From an uncultured Parvularculaceae bacterium (lineage in GTDB: Bacteria > Pseudomonadota > Alphaproteobacteria > Caulobacterales > Parvularculaceae): 64,000 bases of DNA. Shown piece by piece: positions 6,980-17,256 of the stretch; positions within the stretch are counted from its first letter, which is position 1, and every line of letters starts with the position of its first letter. The stretch is from positions 1 through 64,000 of the forward strand of contig CAMYLZ010000005.1 of assembly GCA_947259375.1 (NCBI GenBank). The letters are read 5' to 3'. The translations under genes were made by a program, and so were the position numbers. The notes under the pieces are model-generated. The model made no database searches. It worked only from the letters and a program-made list of their open reading frames with translations, and was not told the origin of the DNA.

Positions 6980-7612
6980 ATGGTGAAGGAACATCCAACA
7001 TTCGACATTGAGAACAATCTCGCCGGCGCCGCCAGGCTTGACGCCCGGCCCATCGCCGGCATCGACGAGGCGGGGCGCGGGCCATGGGCCGGGCCGGTGG
7101 TCGCCGCCGCCGTCATTCTCGATCCGCAAGACCTGCCCGCCGGGCTTGCCGATTCCAAGACGCTCACGGAAAAGCGCCGCGAGGCGATCGCTAAAGAAAT
7201 TCACGCCCGCGCTATGGTCGGCGTCGGCGTCGCCAGCGTCGAAGAGATCGACGCGATCAACATCCTGCAAGCGACCTTTCTCGCCATGGCCCGGGCGGAG
7301 GAGGCGCTGCCGGTCGCGCCCGCCATTTGCATTGTCGACGGCTCGCAAAAACCGGCGCTCAAGGCGCGCACGCATATGGTCGTCAAAGGCGATGCGAAAT
7401 CGCTTTCGATCGCCGCCGCGTCGATCATCGCCAAGACGGTGCGCGATGACATGATGCGCACCCTCGCCGCCGAGCATCCGCATTATGCGTGGGAGAAAAA
7501 CAAGGGCTATGGCGCGCAGGCCCATCGCGCCGGTCTTGATGCTTATGGCGTCACACCACATCATCGCAAATCTTTCGCGCCAATCCACAATATGTTGTGT
7601 GCTGACTCTTGA
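6980..7612 (+). CDS. rnhB: Ribonuclease HII
   Basis: A 210-residue enzyme that cuts the RNA strand of RNA-DNA hybrids and single ribonucleotides in DNA. IAGIDEAGRGPWAGPVVAAA holds the first catalytic Asp-Glu (residues 29-30) and the GRG substrate loop; CIVDGSQKPAL supplies a further Asp, and AAASIIAKTVRDDMM is the conserved helix with an acidic residue. SDSKTL-like LADSKTLTEKRRE is also typical. Length is normal for RNase HII and the C-terminus is complete. It lies 148 bp upstream of ccrM on the same strand, an arrangement that fits an alphaproteobacterium. Confidence 0.97.
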   Translation: MVKEHPTFDIENNLAGAARLDARPIAGIDEAGRGPWAGPVVAAAVILDPQDLPAGLADSKTLTEKRREAIAKEIHARAMVGVGVASVEEIDAINILQATFLAMARAEEALPVAPAICIVDGSQKPALKARTHMVVKGDAKSLSIAAASIIAKTVRDDMMRTLAAEHPHYAWEKNKGYGAQAHRAGLDAYGVTPHHRKSFAPIHNMLCADS

Positions 7613-7708
7613 CCGCTGAGTTTTGGAAAGGATTTGTTAACCTCGGTTAACGCACTGAATCTCCTATAAAAATTCGAACCAGTCTTGACGCGCGAGTCCC
7701 CGCGACTC
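7604..7708 (+). promoter_or_regulatory. ccrM control region: CtrA-like box and four GANTC sites
   Basis: GANTC motifs occur at 7604-7608 (GACTC), 7657-7661 (GAATC), 7694-7698 (GAGTC) and 7704-7708 (GACTC), four in 105 bp. TTAA at 7637-7640 and TTAAC at 7647-7651 form a TTAA-N6-TTAAC box, one base shorter in spacing than the usual CtrA site (N7). In Caulobacter the ccrM promoter is known to be driven by CtrA and affected by GANTC methylation, so this fits cell-cycle control here. The transcription start was not located. Confidence 0.6.
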
Positions 7709-7748
7709 AAAGTGCCGCTCCTGTTTTGACGCAAAAGCGCTTTAATGA

Positions 7749-8909
<1,161 letters not shown>

Positions 8910-8992
8910 GCGCAAGCCTTTTTCGCTCATCCGCGCGAAAGCGGGAATGACCGGTCGTTAGATTTCAGATTAGCAATGCGAAAATGCGCGCC

Positions 8993-9553
8993 TCACTGGA
9001 CCGGCGGCTGCTTCGTCCAGTAGAGCGCGTCCGTATCATAACCCATCGCCTGCAAGTCGCTTAAAGCCTGCTCGCGCGCATCATCGGAAATTGTCGGCAT
9101 ACGGGACAATATCCACAAATAGCGCCCTGAGGGCTCGCCAATGAGCGCGAGCGAATAATCTTCCGCAAGGCCGATCACCCAGTAATCGCCCCAGAACGGC
9201 CCGAAGAAACTGACTTCGAGCTTGGCGTTGCTCGCCGCATCGACAATCCGCGCACGGCCCTTCGCCGCTTTTGCCTCGCCATCCGGTGCGCCCTTGCGGC
9301 AGGTGTTGATGACGGAAATCACCCCGTCATCGCGCATGGCGTAATCGGCGGTGACGCCCTCGCAACCCTCTTCGAAACTGTTCGGGAAGCGCGCTATCTC
9401 GTACCAGCGGCCGAGATAACGCTCCGTGTCCACATAATCGACAGCGGTCAAAGGCGTGCTCGCATCGCGGTTCACCGGCGGCCCGTCGCAGGCCGCAAGG
9501 CCGATGGCAGACAGGGCCACAATCGACAAAGATGCGAGCAGCTTTTTCATCAT
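8993..9553 (-). CDS. blc: Bacterial lipocalin (Blc-type lipoprotein)
   Basis: A 186-residue outer-membrane-type lipoprotein. The signal peptide ends in the lipobox LAAC, then comes the lipocalin fold: YLGRWYEIARFPNSFEEGC carries the first conserved GxW region, and a second conserved region reads YWVIGLAEDYSLALIGEP followed by YLWILSRMP. Bacterial lipocalins bind fatty acids or lysophospholipids and are associated with envelope stress. The start overlaps the stop of the upstream gene by 4 bp (ATGA), so both should be expressed together. It converges on ccrM, with about 80 bp between the stops and no convincing terminator. Confidence 0.93.
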   Translation of the reverse strand: MMKKLLASLSIVALSAIGLAACDGPPVNRDASTPLTAVDYVDTERYLGRWYEIARFPNSFEEGCEGVTADYAMRDDGVISVINTCRKGAPDGEAKAAKGRARIVDAASNAKLEVSFFGPFWGDYWVIGLAEDYSLALIGEPSGRYLWILSRMPTISDDAREQALSDLQAMGYDTDALYWTKQPPVQ

Positions 9554-10299
9554 TCCACCTTCACCGCCAGCGTATCATGGTGGCCTTGCAGGAGTGAGCG
9601 CAAGTAGAATGACAGATCCGCGCGGTCTTTAAAACCCGCCTGTTTTGCCGCCGCTTCGGCCTCTTCCGGCCCGGCGCCGGAAGGGCGCGCAAAGGCTTCA
9701 AGGCTTTGATGAAAACCGATGGTGAAGACATCGACGTCAGAGCCCGCCGCCCGGCGGAAAATCAGGTTTTGCGTCTGGCCGGTGAGGCCGAGATACTCGT
9801 TCTCCATGCGCCGCTGTTCGAGGAGCGCGTCCCGCTTGCCCGGCGCGGCGTGAAACATCTCAATATGATAAAGTCCGTTCACCGCATAAGCCTCGGCGAT
9901 CACGTCAAGCGGCGGGCCGTAAGCGAAATGGTCTTCTTCAAAGGCGATCAGCGCGGTTTCATCACCCGCCATTTCGGCATATTCGGCGGCGGCTTTCTTG
10001 CGCTTGTCGCTGGCGCGTTTCGAATAATGCTTCGTCCAGCTTTCCCACGGCTCGATGATCATCAAATCCCACTGGTCGCCTTGTGAATGGCGCATGATGA
10101 ACGGACGATGTTCGCCGGATTTGTCGAAATAATCCGACGCATTGACCTCGGCGATATGACCCAGCAGCGCTTCGAGCGCGCCCGGCGCGGCGCGCACCGT
10201 CGTTACCTTGTAAAGATAATCGCCCTCGCGCTCTTCCGCGCCCGCCGCGCCTGCAAACATCAACACCGACGCACACGCCGCCAGAAGCCGTAACATCAT
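9550..10299 (-). CDS. Exported NIPSNAP-like two-domain protein
   Basis: A 249-residue protein with a signal peptide (LRLLAACASVLMFAGAAGA). The mature part seems to hold two similar ferredoxin-like domains of the dimeric alpha/beta-barrel kind. The first begins YLYKVTTVRAAPGALEALLGH and the second GLYHIEMFHAAPGKRDALLEQ, both with an A-P-G turn and a helix. That layout resembles NIPSNAP/ABM proteins, but identity is too weak to name a function. It is directly coupled to the lipocalin gene, suggesting a joint envelope role, perhaps with lipids. Two adjacent ATG codons are possible starts. Confidence 0.75.
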   Translation of the reverse strand: MMLRLLAACASVLMFAGAAGAEEREGDYLYKVTTVRAAPGALEALLGHIAEVNASDYFDKSGEHRPFIMRHSQGDQWDLMIIEPWESWTKHYSKRASDKRKKAAAEYAEMAGDETALIAFEEDHFAYGPPLDVIAEAYAVNGLYHIEMFHAAPGKRDALLEQRRMENEYLGLTGQTQNLIFRRAAGSDVDVFTIGFHQSLEAFARPSGAGPEEAEAAAKQAGFKDRADLSFYLRSLLQGHHDTLAVKVE

Positions 10300-10453
10300 T
10301 CTTCAAACCCTTGCTGCTTTCCGCCAAGCCTAGCGCTTTTTTCACATGCTTGGAAAGTTGCGCTTTTCATTCGCTTTCTGCCTGCGTTCAAAGCCCGTTT
10401 GAACTCCGCCCGCCGCATTCTTATGTGTTGCAAGCAAAACAGGAGGGCGATGA

Positions 10454-11128
10454 ATGGCGGGCGAACTCAGTATAGCGGAAAGCATCTTGCTGCTGGCGTT
10501 GCATGACGCAACCGGCGAACGCAAAGGCAATTTCCTTGAATATGCGCTGGCGGGCGCGGCGTTGACGGACCTGTTGCTGGCCGGACGGCTAAGGGAAGCG
10601 GGCGACCCGCCAAAGCGGCTGGAGCTGGTCGATGCAACGCCAATGGGCGATCCTTATATCGATGCGTGCCTGGAAGTCCTCGCGGCGAAAGGCTCCGGCA
10701 AGAAGGCCGAAAGCTATGTGGAAACGCTCGGCAACAAATCGTCATTGCTGCGCATCCTTCTCGAACAGCTCGCCCGGCGCGGCATAGTTTCGATGAAGAC
10801 GAAAAAAGTCTTTTTCTTCTTTACAAAGACCACTTATCCGGAAGCGGACCCAAGCGCCGAGAGAGCGTTAAAAGCGCGCCTTGAACATGTGATGTTCGGT
10901 GACGGCGAGGTCGATATTCGCGACAGCGTGATTATCGCCCTTGCGCATCACACGGGGATTTTGAAAGAAAATTTCGACCGCGACAAACTCAAAACCCACA
11001 AAAAGCGCATCGAAGATATCGCCAAAGGCGAGTTGTTGCCGCAAAGCGCCGCCATCGAGACCATCAAGGCGATGCAGGCCGCGCTCGTCCTGGTGGCGAT
11101 CATGCCGGCGATTGCGGTGACGACATAG
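10454..11128 (+). CDS. GPP34 (GOLPH3-family) domain protein
   Basis: A 224-residue protein made of one GPP34 domain. It opens LSIAESILLLALHDATGERKG, the family signature, followed by LAGAALTDLLLAGRL, a Leu-Arg-x-L-L stretch (SSLLRILLEQLARRGI) and KTTYPEADPSAERALKARLE. Eukaryotic GOLPH3 binds phosphatidylinositol-4-phosphate at Golgi membranes; bacterial forms are common but of unknown function. The last helix (AALVLVAIMPAIAVTT) is hydrophobic and could touch the membrane. An AGGAGG site precedes the ATG. The 3' end overlaps convergent mutY by 29 bp. Confidence 0.9.
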   Translation: MAGELSIAESILLLALHDATGERKGNFLEYALAGAALTDLLLAGRLREAGDPPKRLELVDATPMGDPYIDACLEVLAAKGSGKKAESYVETLGNKSSLLRILLEQLARRGIVSMKTKKVFFFFTKTTYPEADPSAERALKARLEHVMFGDGEVDIRDSVIIALAHHTGILKENFDRDKLKTHKKRIEDIAKGELLPQSAAIETIKAMQAALVLVAIMPAIAVTT

Positions 11129-12188
11129 CCGCCGCAACGGCCTTTTTCATCACCGTAGGGAGCCTCGCCGCCGCCGGCGCAATCCATTGCTGATGGGGCC
11201 AGCGGCGAAACCCTTTCGGGGCGGGCGCGGTAAAAACCTCCAGCGTCAAATGGAAATGGGTGAAAACATGAGTGATGGCGCCGGCGCGGGCCCAATCGGC
11301 TTTGGCCGGCGCTGACGCATATAAATCTTCCGCCAGACCCGTCGCCCAATCCGTACCGGGAAGGCCAAGCATGCCGCCGAGCAAGCCTTTCTCGGGGCGG
11401 CGTTCGAACAGCATTTCGCCTTTCGCGTTCACCAGCACAAAGGCCGCGCCGGCGCGTTTCGGTTTTTGCTTCCTCGCCGGTTTGACGGGGAACGCTTCTT
11501 GCCGTCCTTGCCTTGGTGCTTCGCAGGCGGAGGAAATCGGGCAAAGAAGGCATAAGGGCGCTTTCGGCCGGCAGACGCCGGCGCCGAGATCCATCAGCCC
11601 TTGCGCAAAATCGCCGGAGCGTTGTTGCGGCCAGATCGCTTCGGCGCACGCTTTGATCTTCGCTTTCGCCGCTGGCAGGGGCGTTTCGATCGCAAACAGC
11701 CGCGCGACCACCCGCTCGACATTGCCGTCAACCACCACCGCGCGCTTGTCAAAGGCGATCGCAGCGATCGCGGCGGCGGTGTAATCGCCGATCCCCGGCA
11801 GGGTCTTCAACTCTTCTTCGTATTCTGGAAAGCCGCCGCGCGCGGCAAGCTCGACCGCGCATTTGTGCAAATTGCGCGCCCTTGCGTAATAGCCGAGCCC
11901 CGCCCACTGACTCAAAATATCGTCGAGCGGCGCGGCGGCCATCGCCTCGATGGTCGGCCAGCGCGCCAGAAACTCCGCAAAGCGCGGGGTCACGGTCGCA
12001 ACGGTCGTCTGCTGCAACATGATTTCCGACAGCCACACCGCATAAGGGTCGGCGCGCCGGCCCGCCTTTCTGGCCTGCGGCGAGACGCGCCAGGGCAGCG
12101 CCCGGGCGTTCGCGTCATACCAGCGCAACAGGGCGGGCGCGACGCCGGTGTGGGAAAGCTTTGCGCGATCGGGCGTTTCATATGCCAT
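11100..12188 (-). CDS. mutY: A/G-specific adenine DNA glycosylase MutY
   Basis: A 362-residue glycosylase that removes adenine mispaired with 8-oxoguanine. LSEIMLQQTTVATV carries the catalytic Glu, LPGIGDYTAAAIAAIAF is the helix-hairpin-helix, and VDGNVERVVARLF carries the catalytic Asp. The 4Fe-4S cysteines are in the C-x6-C-x2-C-x5-C array of CRPKAPLCLLCPISSAC. The C-terminal NUDIX-like domain (KGLLGGMLGLPGTDWATGL; HVFTHFHLTLEVF) recognises 8-oxoguanine. It is divergent from the DUF721 gene, a pairing common in alphaproteobacteria. Confidence 0.97.
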   Translation of the reverse strand: MAYETPDRAKLSHTGVAPALLRWYDANARALPWRVSPQARKAGRRADPYAVWLSEIMLQQTTVATVTPRFAEFLARWPTIEAMAAAPLDDILSQWAGLGYYARARNLHKCAVELAARGGFPEYEEELKTLPGIGDYTAAAIAAIAFDKRAVVVDGNVERVVARLFAIETPLPAAKAKIKACAEAIWPQQRSGDFAQGLMDLGAGVCRPKAPLCLLCPISSACEAPRQGRQEAFPVKPARKQKPKRAGAAFVLVNAKGEMLFERRPEKGLLGGMLGLPGTDWATGLAEDLYASAPAKADWARAGAITHVFTHFHLTLEVFTAPAPKGFRRWPHQQWIAPAAARLPTVMKKAVAAAMSSPQSPA

Positions 12189-12282
12189 GGCGGCGATGTT
12201 ATGATGCAGGCCGGGAAAGGATCAAAGCCCCTGCCGCCCGTAGGCCCGAGCCCCCGCAGACCCGCAAGCCATAGCGAAGACA

Positions 12283-12741
12283 ATGTATCGAACGGTCAAA
12301 ACCAAACCCGCGCGTTCCGCAGCCCCGCCGCTGGCCCGCGCCAGCGCCAATATATTCGCCGCGCTCGCCAACAAGACCAAATATGTCGATCCGGCGTTGG
12401 CTCAGCGTTGGCCGGAACTGGCGGGCGAAAAGCTCGCGTCATTGTCACGGCCTGGCCGCATCACCGGCCAGCCGCGCGACAAGACGCTGGAAATCCATGT
12501 GGCGACCGGCGCGGCGGCGGCGGTCATCCAGTCCGAGGCCGATGCGCTGAGGAAACGCATCAACGCCTATCTCGGCCCCCGCTCCGTTGCGCGACTGGCG
12601 ATTCGCCAGTCCGGGCGGCACGCCGAGCGCGCCGGCGCAACGCCGAAATCGGCGCCCGCCGGCCGCGATGACGACAGCCCGCTGGGCGACGCGCTGCGCT
12701 CTTTCCGCTCGGCGGTGAAACGGCGCGGGCCCGAAAAATAA
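12283..12741 (+). CDS. DUF721 (DciA-like) protein
   Basis: A 152-residue protein with the DUF721 core: ALAQRWPELAGEKLASLSRPGRI then LEIHVATGAAAAVIQSEADALRKRINAYLG, a KH-like fold. DUF721 includes DciA, the helicase-operating protein that loads DnaB in bacteria lacking DnaC. Whether this alphaproteobacterial version does so is inference. The C-terminal 50 residues are charged and probably disordered. It lies between divergent mutY and the DsbA/SMC genes, a typical alphaproteobacterial neighbourhood. Confidence 0.88.
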   Translation: MYRTVKTKPARSAAPPLARASANIFAALANKTKYVDPALAQRWPELAGEKLASLSRPGRITGQPRDKTLEIHVATGAAAAVIQSEADALRKRINAYLGPRSVARLAIRQSGRHAERAGATPKSAPAGRDDDSPLGDALRSFRSAVKRRGPEK

Positions 12742-12894
12742 GGGCTCGCGCGGGTTCAGATAACGGTCTTTTGCGCCTTCCCCGCAGCCATCGCTTGCTT
12801 ATTAGCGCGCCATCGGCGATTTTGGCCGCTCATTCACGCTGAGCAATCCGCCAGGTCACGTTCCGAATTCTGGATCCTAAAAAAGGTGTTTTTG

Positions 12895-13587
12895 ATGTCC
12901 GTTTCCTTTACCGCCCTTCGCCGCCCGGCGATCGCCGCCATCCTCGCCGCCGCGCTCGCCGCCTGCGGCGGCGCGAATTCCTCGGAAGAGGCCGGCGCCG
13001 GCGAAACCAAAGCCGCCGATGTGGAGATCAAAGCCGGCACGGGCGCGATGTCGGACATGGCGCTCGGCGCGGAAGACGCGCCGGTCACGGTCATCGAATA
13101 CGCCTCGGTCACCTGCCCGCATTGCGCGACCTTCCATGAAACCGTGTTCCCGGCGATCAAGGAAAACTATATCGACACTGGCAAGGTGCGGTTCGTATTC
13201 CGGGAATTCCCGACTGCGCCGGCCAATCTGTCCATCGCCGGGTCGATGCTGGCCCGCTGCGCCGCCGACAAAGGCGGTCAGGACGCCTATTTCGTGATCT
13301 TGGACGCCCTGTTCAAAACCCAGCGCACTTGGATCGGCAGCGCGACCCCGCGCGAGGAGCTTTTGAAAATCGCCGCCCAGGCGAATATGAACGAGGCGGA
13401 TTTCGACGCCTGCGTCAAAAGCCAGGAATTGCTTGATTATCTTAACGAAAACATCACTGAGGGGCGCGATAAATACGCTGTTCAATCGACCCCGAGCTTC
13501 GTCGTTAACGGCCAATTGCGCCATTTCAGCACCGTCGATGATTTTTCCGAGGCAATAGACGCGGCGCTCGAAAAGGCTGGGGAATAA
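12895..13587 (+). CDS. DsbA-family thiol-disulphide oxidoreductase lipoprotein
   Basis: A 230-residue protein. I chose the ATG at 12895 because AAAAAGG is about 8 nt upstream; a GTG at 12886 would add three residues. A lipobox (LAAC, Cys 24) anchors it in the envelope. The thioredoxin-fold part begins VTVIEYASVTCPHC with the CPHC redox pair at Cys 74 and 77, an inserted helical domain follows (SMLARCAADKGGQDAYFVI), and VQSTPSFVVNG gives the cis-proline loop. DsbA-type enzymes form or shuffle disulphides in the periplasm. The position between DUF721 and smc is conserved in this group. Confidence 0.92.
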   Translation: MSVSFTALRRPAIAAILAAALAACGGANSSEEAGAGETKAADVEIKAGTGAMSDMALGAEDAPVTVIEYASVTCPHCATFHETVFPAIKENYIDTGKVRFVFREFPTAPANLSIAGSMLARCAADKGGQDAYFVILDALFKTQRTWIGSATPREELLKIAAQANMNEADFDACVKSQELLDYLNENITEGRDKYAVQSTPSFVVNGQLRHFSTVDDFSEAIDAALEKAGE

Positions 13588-13709
13588 CGCCTGCCCTTGC
13601 GCGTGCATATGGACTTGGCCTCGTTCCAGAATCGGCGATCATTGCTGTTAATGAATAGCGGCGCGGGGAAGTGGGCTCCGCGCCAGCCAATGATGCCGGG
13701 AAAAGACGC

Positions 13710-16700
13710 GTGAAATTTACAAATGTCCGCCTTGTCGGGTTCAAGTCCTTTGTCGAACCGACCGATTTCGAAATCCGCGAAGGATTGACGGGAATCGTCG
13801 GCCCGAATGGGTGCGGCAAATCCAATTTGCTCGAAGCCCTGCGCTGGGTGATGGGCGCGACCTCGGCCAAGGCGCTGCGCGGCGACGGCATGGAAGCGGT
13901 GATTTTTTCGGGCACCACCATGCGCCCGGCCCGCAATTGGGCGGAAGTCACGCTGACGCTCGACAATACCGATCGCTCTGCGCCCGCAGAATATAATGAT
14001 TGCGAAACGCTGGAAGTCTCGCGGCGCATCATCCGCAAGGAAGAAGGCACCCAGTCGGTCTATCGCATCAATTCCAAGGAAGTCCGCGCCAAAGATGTGC
14101 AGCTTCTTTTCGCCGATGCGTCGACCGGGGCGAACTCGCCGGCGCTGGTGCGTCAGGGCCAGATCGCCGAGCTGATCAATTCAAAGCCGCAAAATCGCCG
14201 CCGCCTTCTCGAAGAGGCGGCGGGCGTCACCGGGCTGCATTCGCGCCGCCATGAAGCGGAGCTGCGCCTGCGTGCGGCGGAAAACAATCTCGAACGGCTC
14301 GACGATGTGATGGGCGAGCTTGAAACGCAAAAAGGCGCCCTCGCCCGCCAGGCCCGTCAGGCCACGCGTTATCGCAATGTTTCCGGCGACATCCGCCGCA
14401 CCGAGGCGATGCTTTCCTATCTGCGCTGGCGCGAAGCGACCGAGGCGCAGGAAAAAGCCGCCGCCGGCCTCGCGGAAATCAGCACGCTGATTGAAGAGGC
14501 GACCCGCGTCGCCGCCGCCGCCTCGACCGCGCAGGCGCAAGCCCATGAAGCGCTCGATCCGCTGCGCCTCAAGGAAGCCGAAGAGGCCGCGGCGCTGCAC
14601 CGCCTTACCGTGGCGCGTGAAAACCTCGATGAAGAAGCCCGCCGCGCCGATGCGGAGCTTGCCCGCCTCACCGCCGAAATCGAACGGTTCAAGACCGACA
14701 TCGCCCGCGAGAAAGAACTCCTCGCCGATGCGGAAAACGCGCTGAGCGCGCTTGGCGCCGAAGACGAAGAGCTGTCCGCGCGCGAGGCCAATGAAGGCGA
14801 GCGCCTGACCGCGGCGCAGAACGCCGTTTCGCAAACCGCCGCGCAGCTTGAGCAGGCTGAAGCCGCTTTTGATGAAAAATCAAAAGAAGCCGCCCGCGTC
14901 GAAGCCCAGCGCAAGACGGTGGAAGGCAATATCAATGCCGCCGCGCGCCGCCTCGAAAAGATCGCGGAGCAGTTACGCGCATATTCCGACGAGCGCGAGC
15001 TGATCGCGCCCACCGAAGAACAGGCCCGCGCGCTTGCCGAAGCAAAGCAACGCTTTGCCGCCGCTGAAGAAGCCGCGAACGCCGCCGAAGCCGCATTCCA
15101 CCGCGCCGAGGAAGAGCGCCAGGAAGCGGAAGGCGCGGAAACCGCCTTACGCGGACCATTGCGCAATGCCGAGCAGAGCCTCACCGAAATCGATGCGGAG
15201 CGCGAGGCGCTGCGCCGCGTGCTTGCCGCCAATGAAGCGCAGGACTTCCCGGCGCTGATCGAGCTGATCGATGTCGACGCCGGTTATGAAAATGCGCTTG
15301 CGGCCGCGCTGGGCGACGATCTTGGCGCGGCGGTCGACGAGGCTGCGCCGGCGCATTGGTCGCATCTCGGCATGACCGCGTCGAGCGCGCCGCTGCCGGA
15401 TGGCGTCGCCCCGCTATCGCGTTTCGTGCGCGGGCCCGCAGCGCTGACGCGCCGTCTTGCGGCCATCGGCGTCATCAACGACGCTGCCGACGGGCCGCGC
15501 CTTCGCGAACAGCTCCAGCCCGGCCAGCGCCTTGTCTCGCGCGCCGGCGATCTGTGGCGCTGGGACGGCTTTACGACCCATGCGGACGCCAAGACCGCTG
15601 CGGCGATCCGGCTGGAACAGCGCAACCGCCTTGCGGTGCTCGATGACGATTACGAAGAAGCGAATGCGCGCGCCGGCGAAGCACGCGGCGCTCATGAGGC
15701 CGCAAGCGCCAGCCTGAAACAGCGCCAGGAAAATGAGCGCGAAGCCCGCCGGCTGTTTACCGAAGCCCGCCGCGCGCTTGATTCCGCGCGCACCCGCTTG
15801 AATACGCTTGAACGCGAAAGCGAACGAGCTGAGACGCGCATCGCGTCGATCGACGAAAACCTTGCGCGTCTTGCCGACGAACAGGCCGAAAGCGCGCGCA
15901 ATCACGAAACGCTGCTGGCCGAGCGCGGCGCGCTGCCCGATGGCGAGCGCATCGGCGAAGAGCTCGGGCAATTGCGCGCAGCGGTCGCGGCGGCGCGCAC
16001 CGAAGCGAGCGAAGCACGCGCTTCTCATGCAGATATTGCGCGCGAGGCCAAGGCCCGCGCCGATCGGCTGGCGGAAATCGCACGCGAGCGCGCCTCCTGG
16101 TCGAGCCGCGGCGAGACCGCGAAGACCCGCCTTGACGAAATCGAAAACCATCTCGGCGGGGCGCTGGCCGCTCATGAGACGGCGAAGGACGCGCCGGCCG
16201 CGGTCGAGGAAAAACGCAAGGCCCTGCTCGACCAGATCGCCATTGCCGAGCAACGCCGTAATGACGCCGCCGACGCGCTCGCCGAAGGCCAGCGCCTCGC
16301 CAATGAAACCGACCGCGCCTCCAAGGCCGCCGACGCCGAAGCCAGCGAAGCGCGTGAAGCGCGCGCGCGCCTTGAAGCTCAGGCCGAAGCCGCTGCGGAG
16401 CGCGTTGAAGAGGCAACGCATCTGGCGCGCGAGACATGCGAAGCGGCGCCAGAACAGCTTCTCGAAATCGCGGAGCACAAGGAAGACAAAGATCTTCCGA
16501 ACCGGGACGATGTCGAACGCCGGCTCGAACGCTACAAGCGCGAACGCGAAAATCTTGGCGGCGTCAATTTGCGCGCCGACGAGGAAATGAAGGAAGTCAC
16601 CGAACGGCTTGAAGAACTTGTTATCGAGCGCGAGGATTGCGACAGCGCCATCCGCAAGCTGCGCACCGCGATCGGCAATCTCAACCGCGAAGCGCGCCAG

Positions 16701-17180
16701 CGCCTGCTCGATGCGTTCGAGACCGTGAACAATAATTTCTCCAACCTGTTCACGCGGCTGTTCAATGGCGGCCAGGCCGAGCTGCGTCTCATCGACGCCG
16801 AAGACCCGCTCGAGGCGGGCCTCGAAATTTACGCCTCGCCGCCGGGTAAAAAACTCACTTCCATGTCGCTGATGTCCGGCGGCGAACAGGCGTTGACCGC
16901 GACCTCGCTGATCTTCGCCGTGTTCATGGCGAACCCGGCGCCGGTCTGCGTCCTCGACGAGGTCGACGCGCCGCTTGACGACGCCAATGTGGAACGGTTC
17001 TGCCGCCTGCTGCATGAAATGGCGGCGGAGACCGAAACCCGCTTCATCATCATCACCCACCACGCGCTCACCATGTCGCGAATGAGCCGCCTGTTCGGCG
17101 TCACCATGATTGAACGCGGCGTGTCGCAGCTTGTTTCGGTGGACCTGTCGCACGCCGAGCAACTCGTCGCGGCGGAGTAG
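13710..17180 (+). CDS. smc: Chromosome segregation ATPase SMC
   Basis: About 1156 residues from the GTG at 13710, where the chain begins like other alphaproteobacterial SMCs (VKFTNVRLVGFKSFVEPTDF); an upstream GTG at 13671 would add 13 residues. Walker A is GPNGCGKSN at about residues 31-39, followed by LEALRWVMG. Long Ala/Glu/Arg-rich coiled coils flank a hinge near residues 500-640, and the C-terminal head carries MSGGEQALTATSL (signature) and VCVLDEVDAPLDD (Walker B). It condenses and resolves chromosomes with ScpA/ScpB, which are not in this window. Confidence 0.96.
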   Translation: MKFTNVRLVGFKSFVEPTDFEIREGLTGIVGPNGCGKSNLLEALRWVMGATSAKALRGDGMEAVIFSGTTMRPARNWAEVTLTLDNTDRSAPAEYNDCETLEVSRRIIRKEEGTQSVYRINSKEVRAKDVQLLFADASTGANSPALVRQGQIAELINSKPQNRRRLLEEAAGVTGLHSRRHEAELRLRAAENNLERLDDVMGELETQKGALARQARQATRYRNVSGDIRRTEAMLSYLRWREATEAQEKAAAGLAEISTLIEEATRVAAAASTAQAQAHEALDPLRLKEAEEAAALHRLTVARENLDEEARRADAELARLTAEIERFKTDIAREKELLADAENALSALGAEDEELSAREANEGERLTAAQNAVSQTAAQLEQAEAAFDEKSKEAARVEAQRKTVEGNINAAARRLEKIAEQLRAYSDERELIAPTEEQARALAEAKQRFAAAEEAANAAEAAFHRAEEERQEAEGAETALRGPLRNAEQSLTEIDAEREALRRVLAANEAQDFPALIELIDVDAGYENALAAALGDDLGAAVDEAAPAHWSHLGMTASSAPLPDGVAPLSRFVRGPAALTRRLAAIGVINDAADGPRLREQLQPGQRLVSRAGDLWRWDGFTTHADAKTAAAIRLEQRNRLAVLDDDYEEANARAGEARGAHEAASASLKQRQENEREARRLFTEARRALDSARTRLNTLERESERAETRIASIDENLARLADEQAESARNHETLLAERGALPDGERIGEELGQLRAAVAAARTEASEARASHADIAREAKARADRLAEIARERASWSSRGETAKTRLDEIENHLGGALAAHETAKDAPAAVEEKRKALLDQIAIAEQRRNDAADALAEGQRLANETDRASKAADAEASEAREARARLEAQAEAAAERVEEATHLARETCEAAPEQLLEIAEHKEDKDLPNRDDVERRLERYKRERENLGGVNLRADEEMKEVTERLEELVIEREDCDSAIRKLRTAIGNLNREARQRLLDAFETVNNNFSNLFTRLFNGGQAELRLIDAEDPLEAGLEIYASPPGKKLTSMSLMSGGEQALTATSLIFAVFMANPAPVCVLDEVDAPLDDANVERFCRLLHEMAAETETRFIIITHHALTMSRMSRLFGVTMIERGVSQLVSVDLSHAEQLVAAE

Positions 17181-17181
17181 C

Positions 17182-17225
17182 GCGAATGCGTTTTTGGCGG
17201 TCTTTTTTTGAAAACCGCCATTCGC
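17182..17225 (+). terminator. Possible hairpin terminator after smc
   Basis: Inner arms TGGCGGT (17195-17201) and ACCGCCA (17214-17220) pair perfectly, with an outer GCGAA / TTCGC pair (17182-17186, 17221-17225) across a left-side bulge. A run of seven T lies in the loop rather than after the stem, so it is not a textbook terminator. It begins 2 bp after the smc stop codon. Confidence 0.4.
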
Positions 17226-17256
17226 TCACGATGCTGGCTTTGCTAGCGTATCAGGC

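Noticed and set aside
8910-8992. Shared terminator between ccrM and the lipocalin gene
   Set aside because: T-rich and palindromic pieces are present but no stem followed by a T-run on either strand.
15414-17162. Long open frame opposite smc (582 codons)
   Set aside because: Antisense of biased smc codons; no ribosome site and the protein has no recognisable domain.
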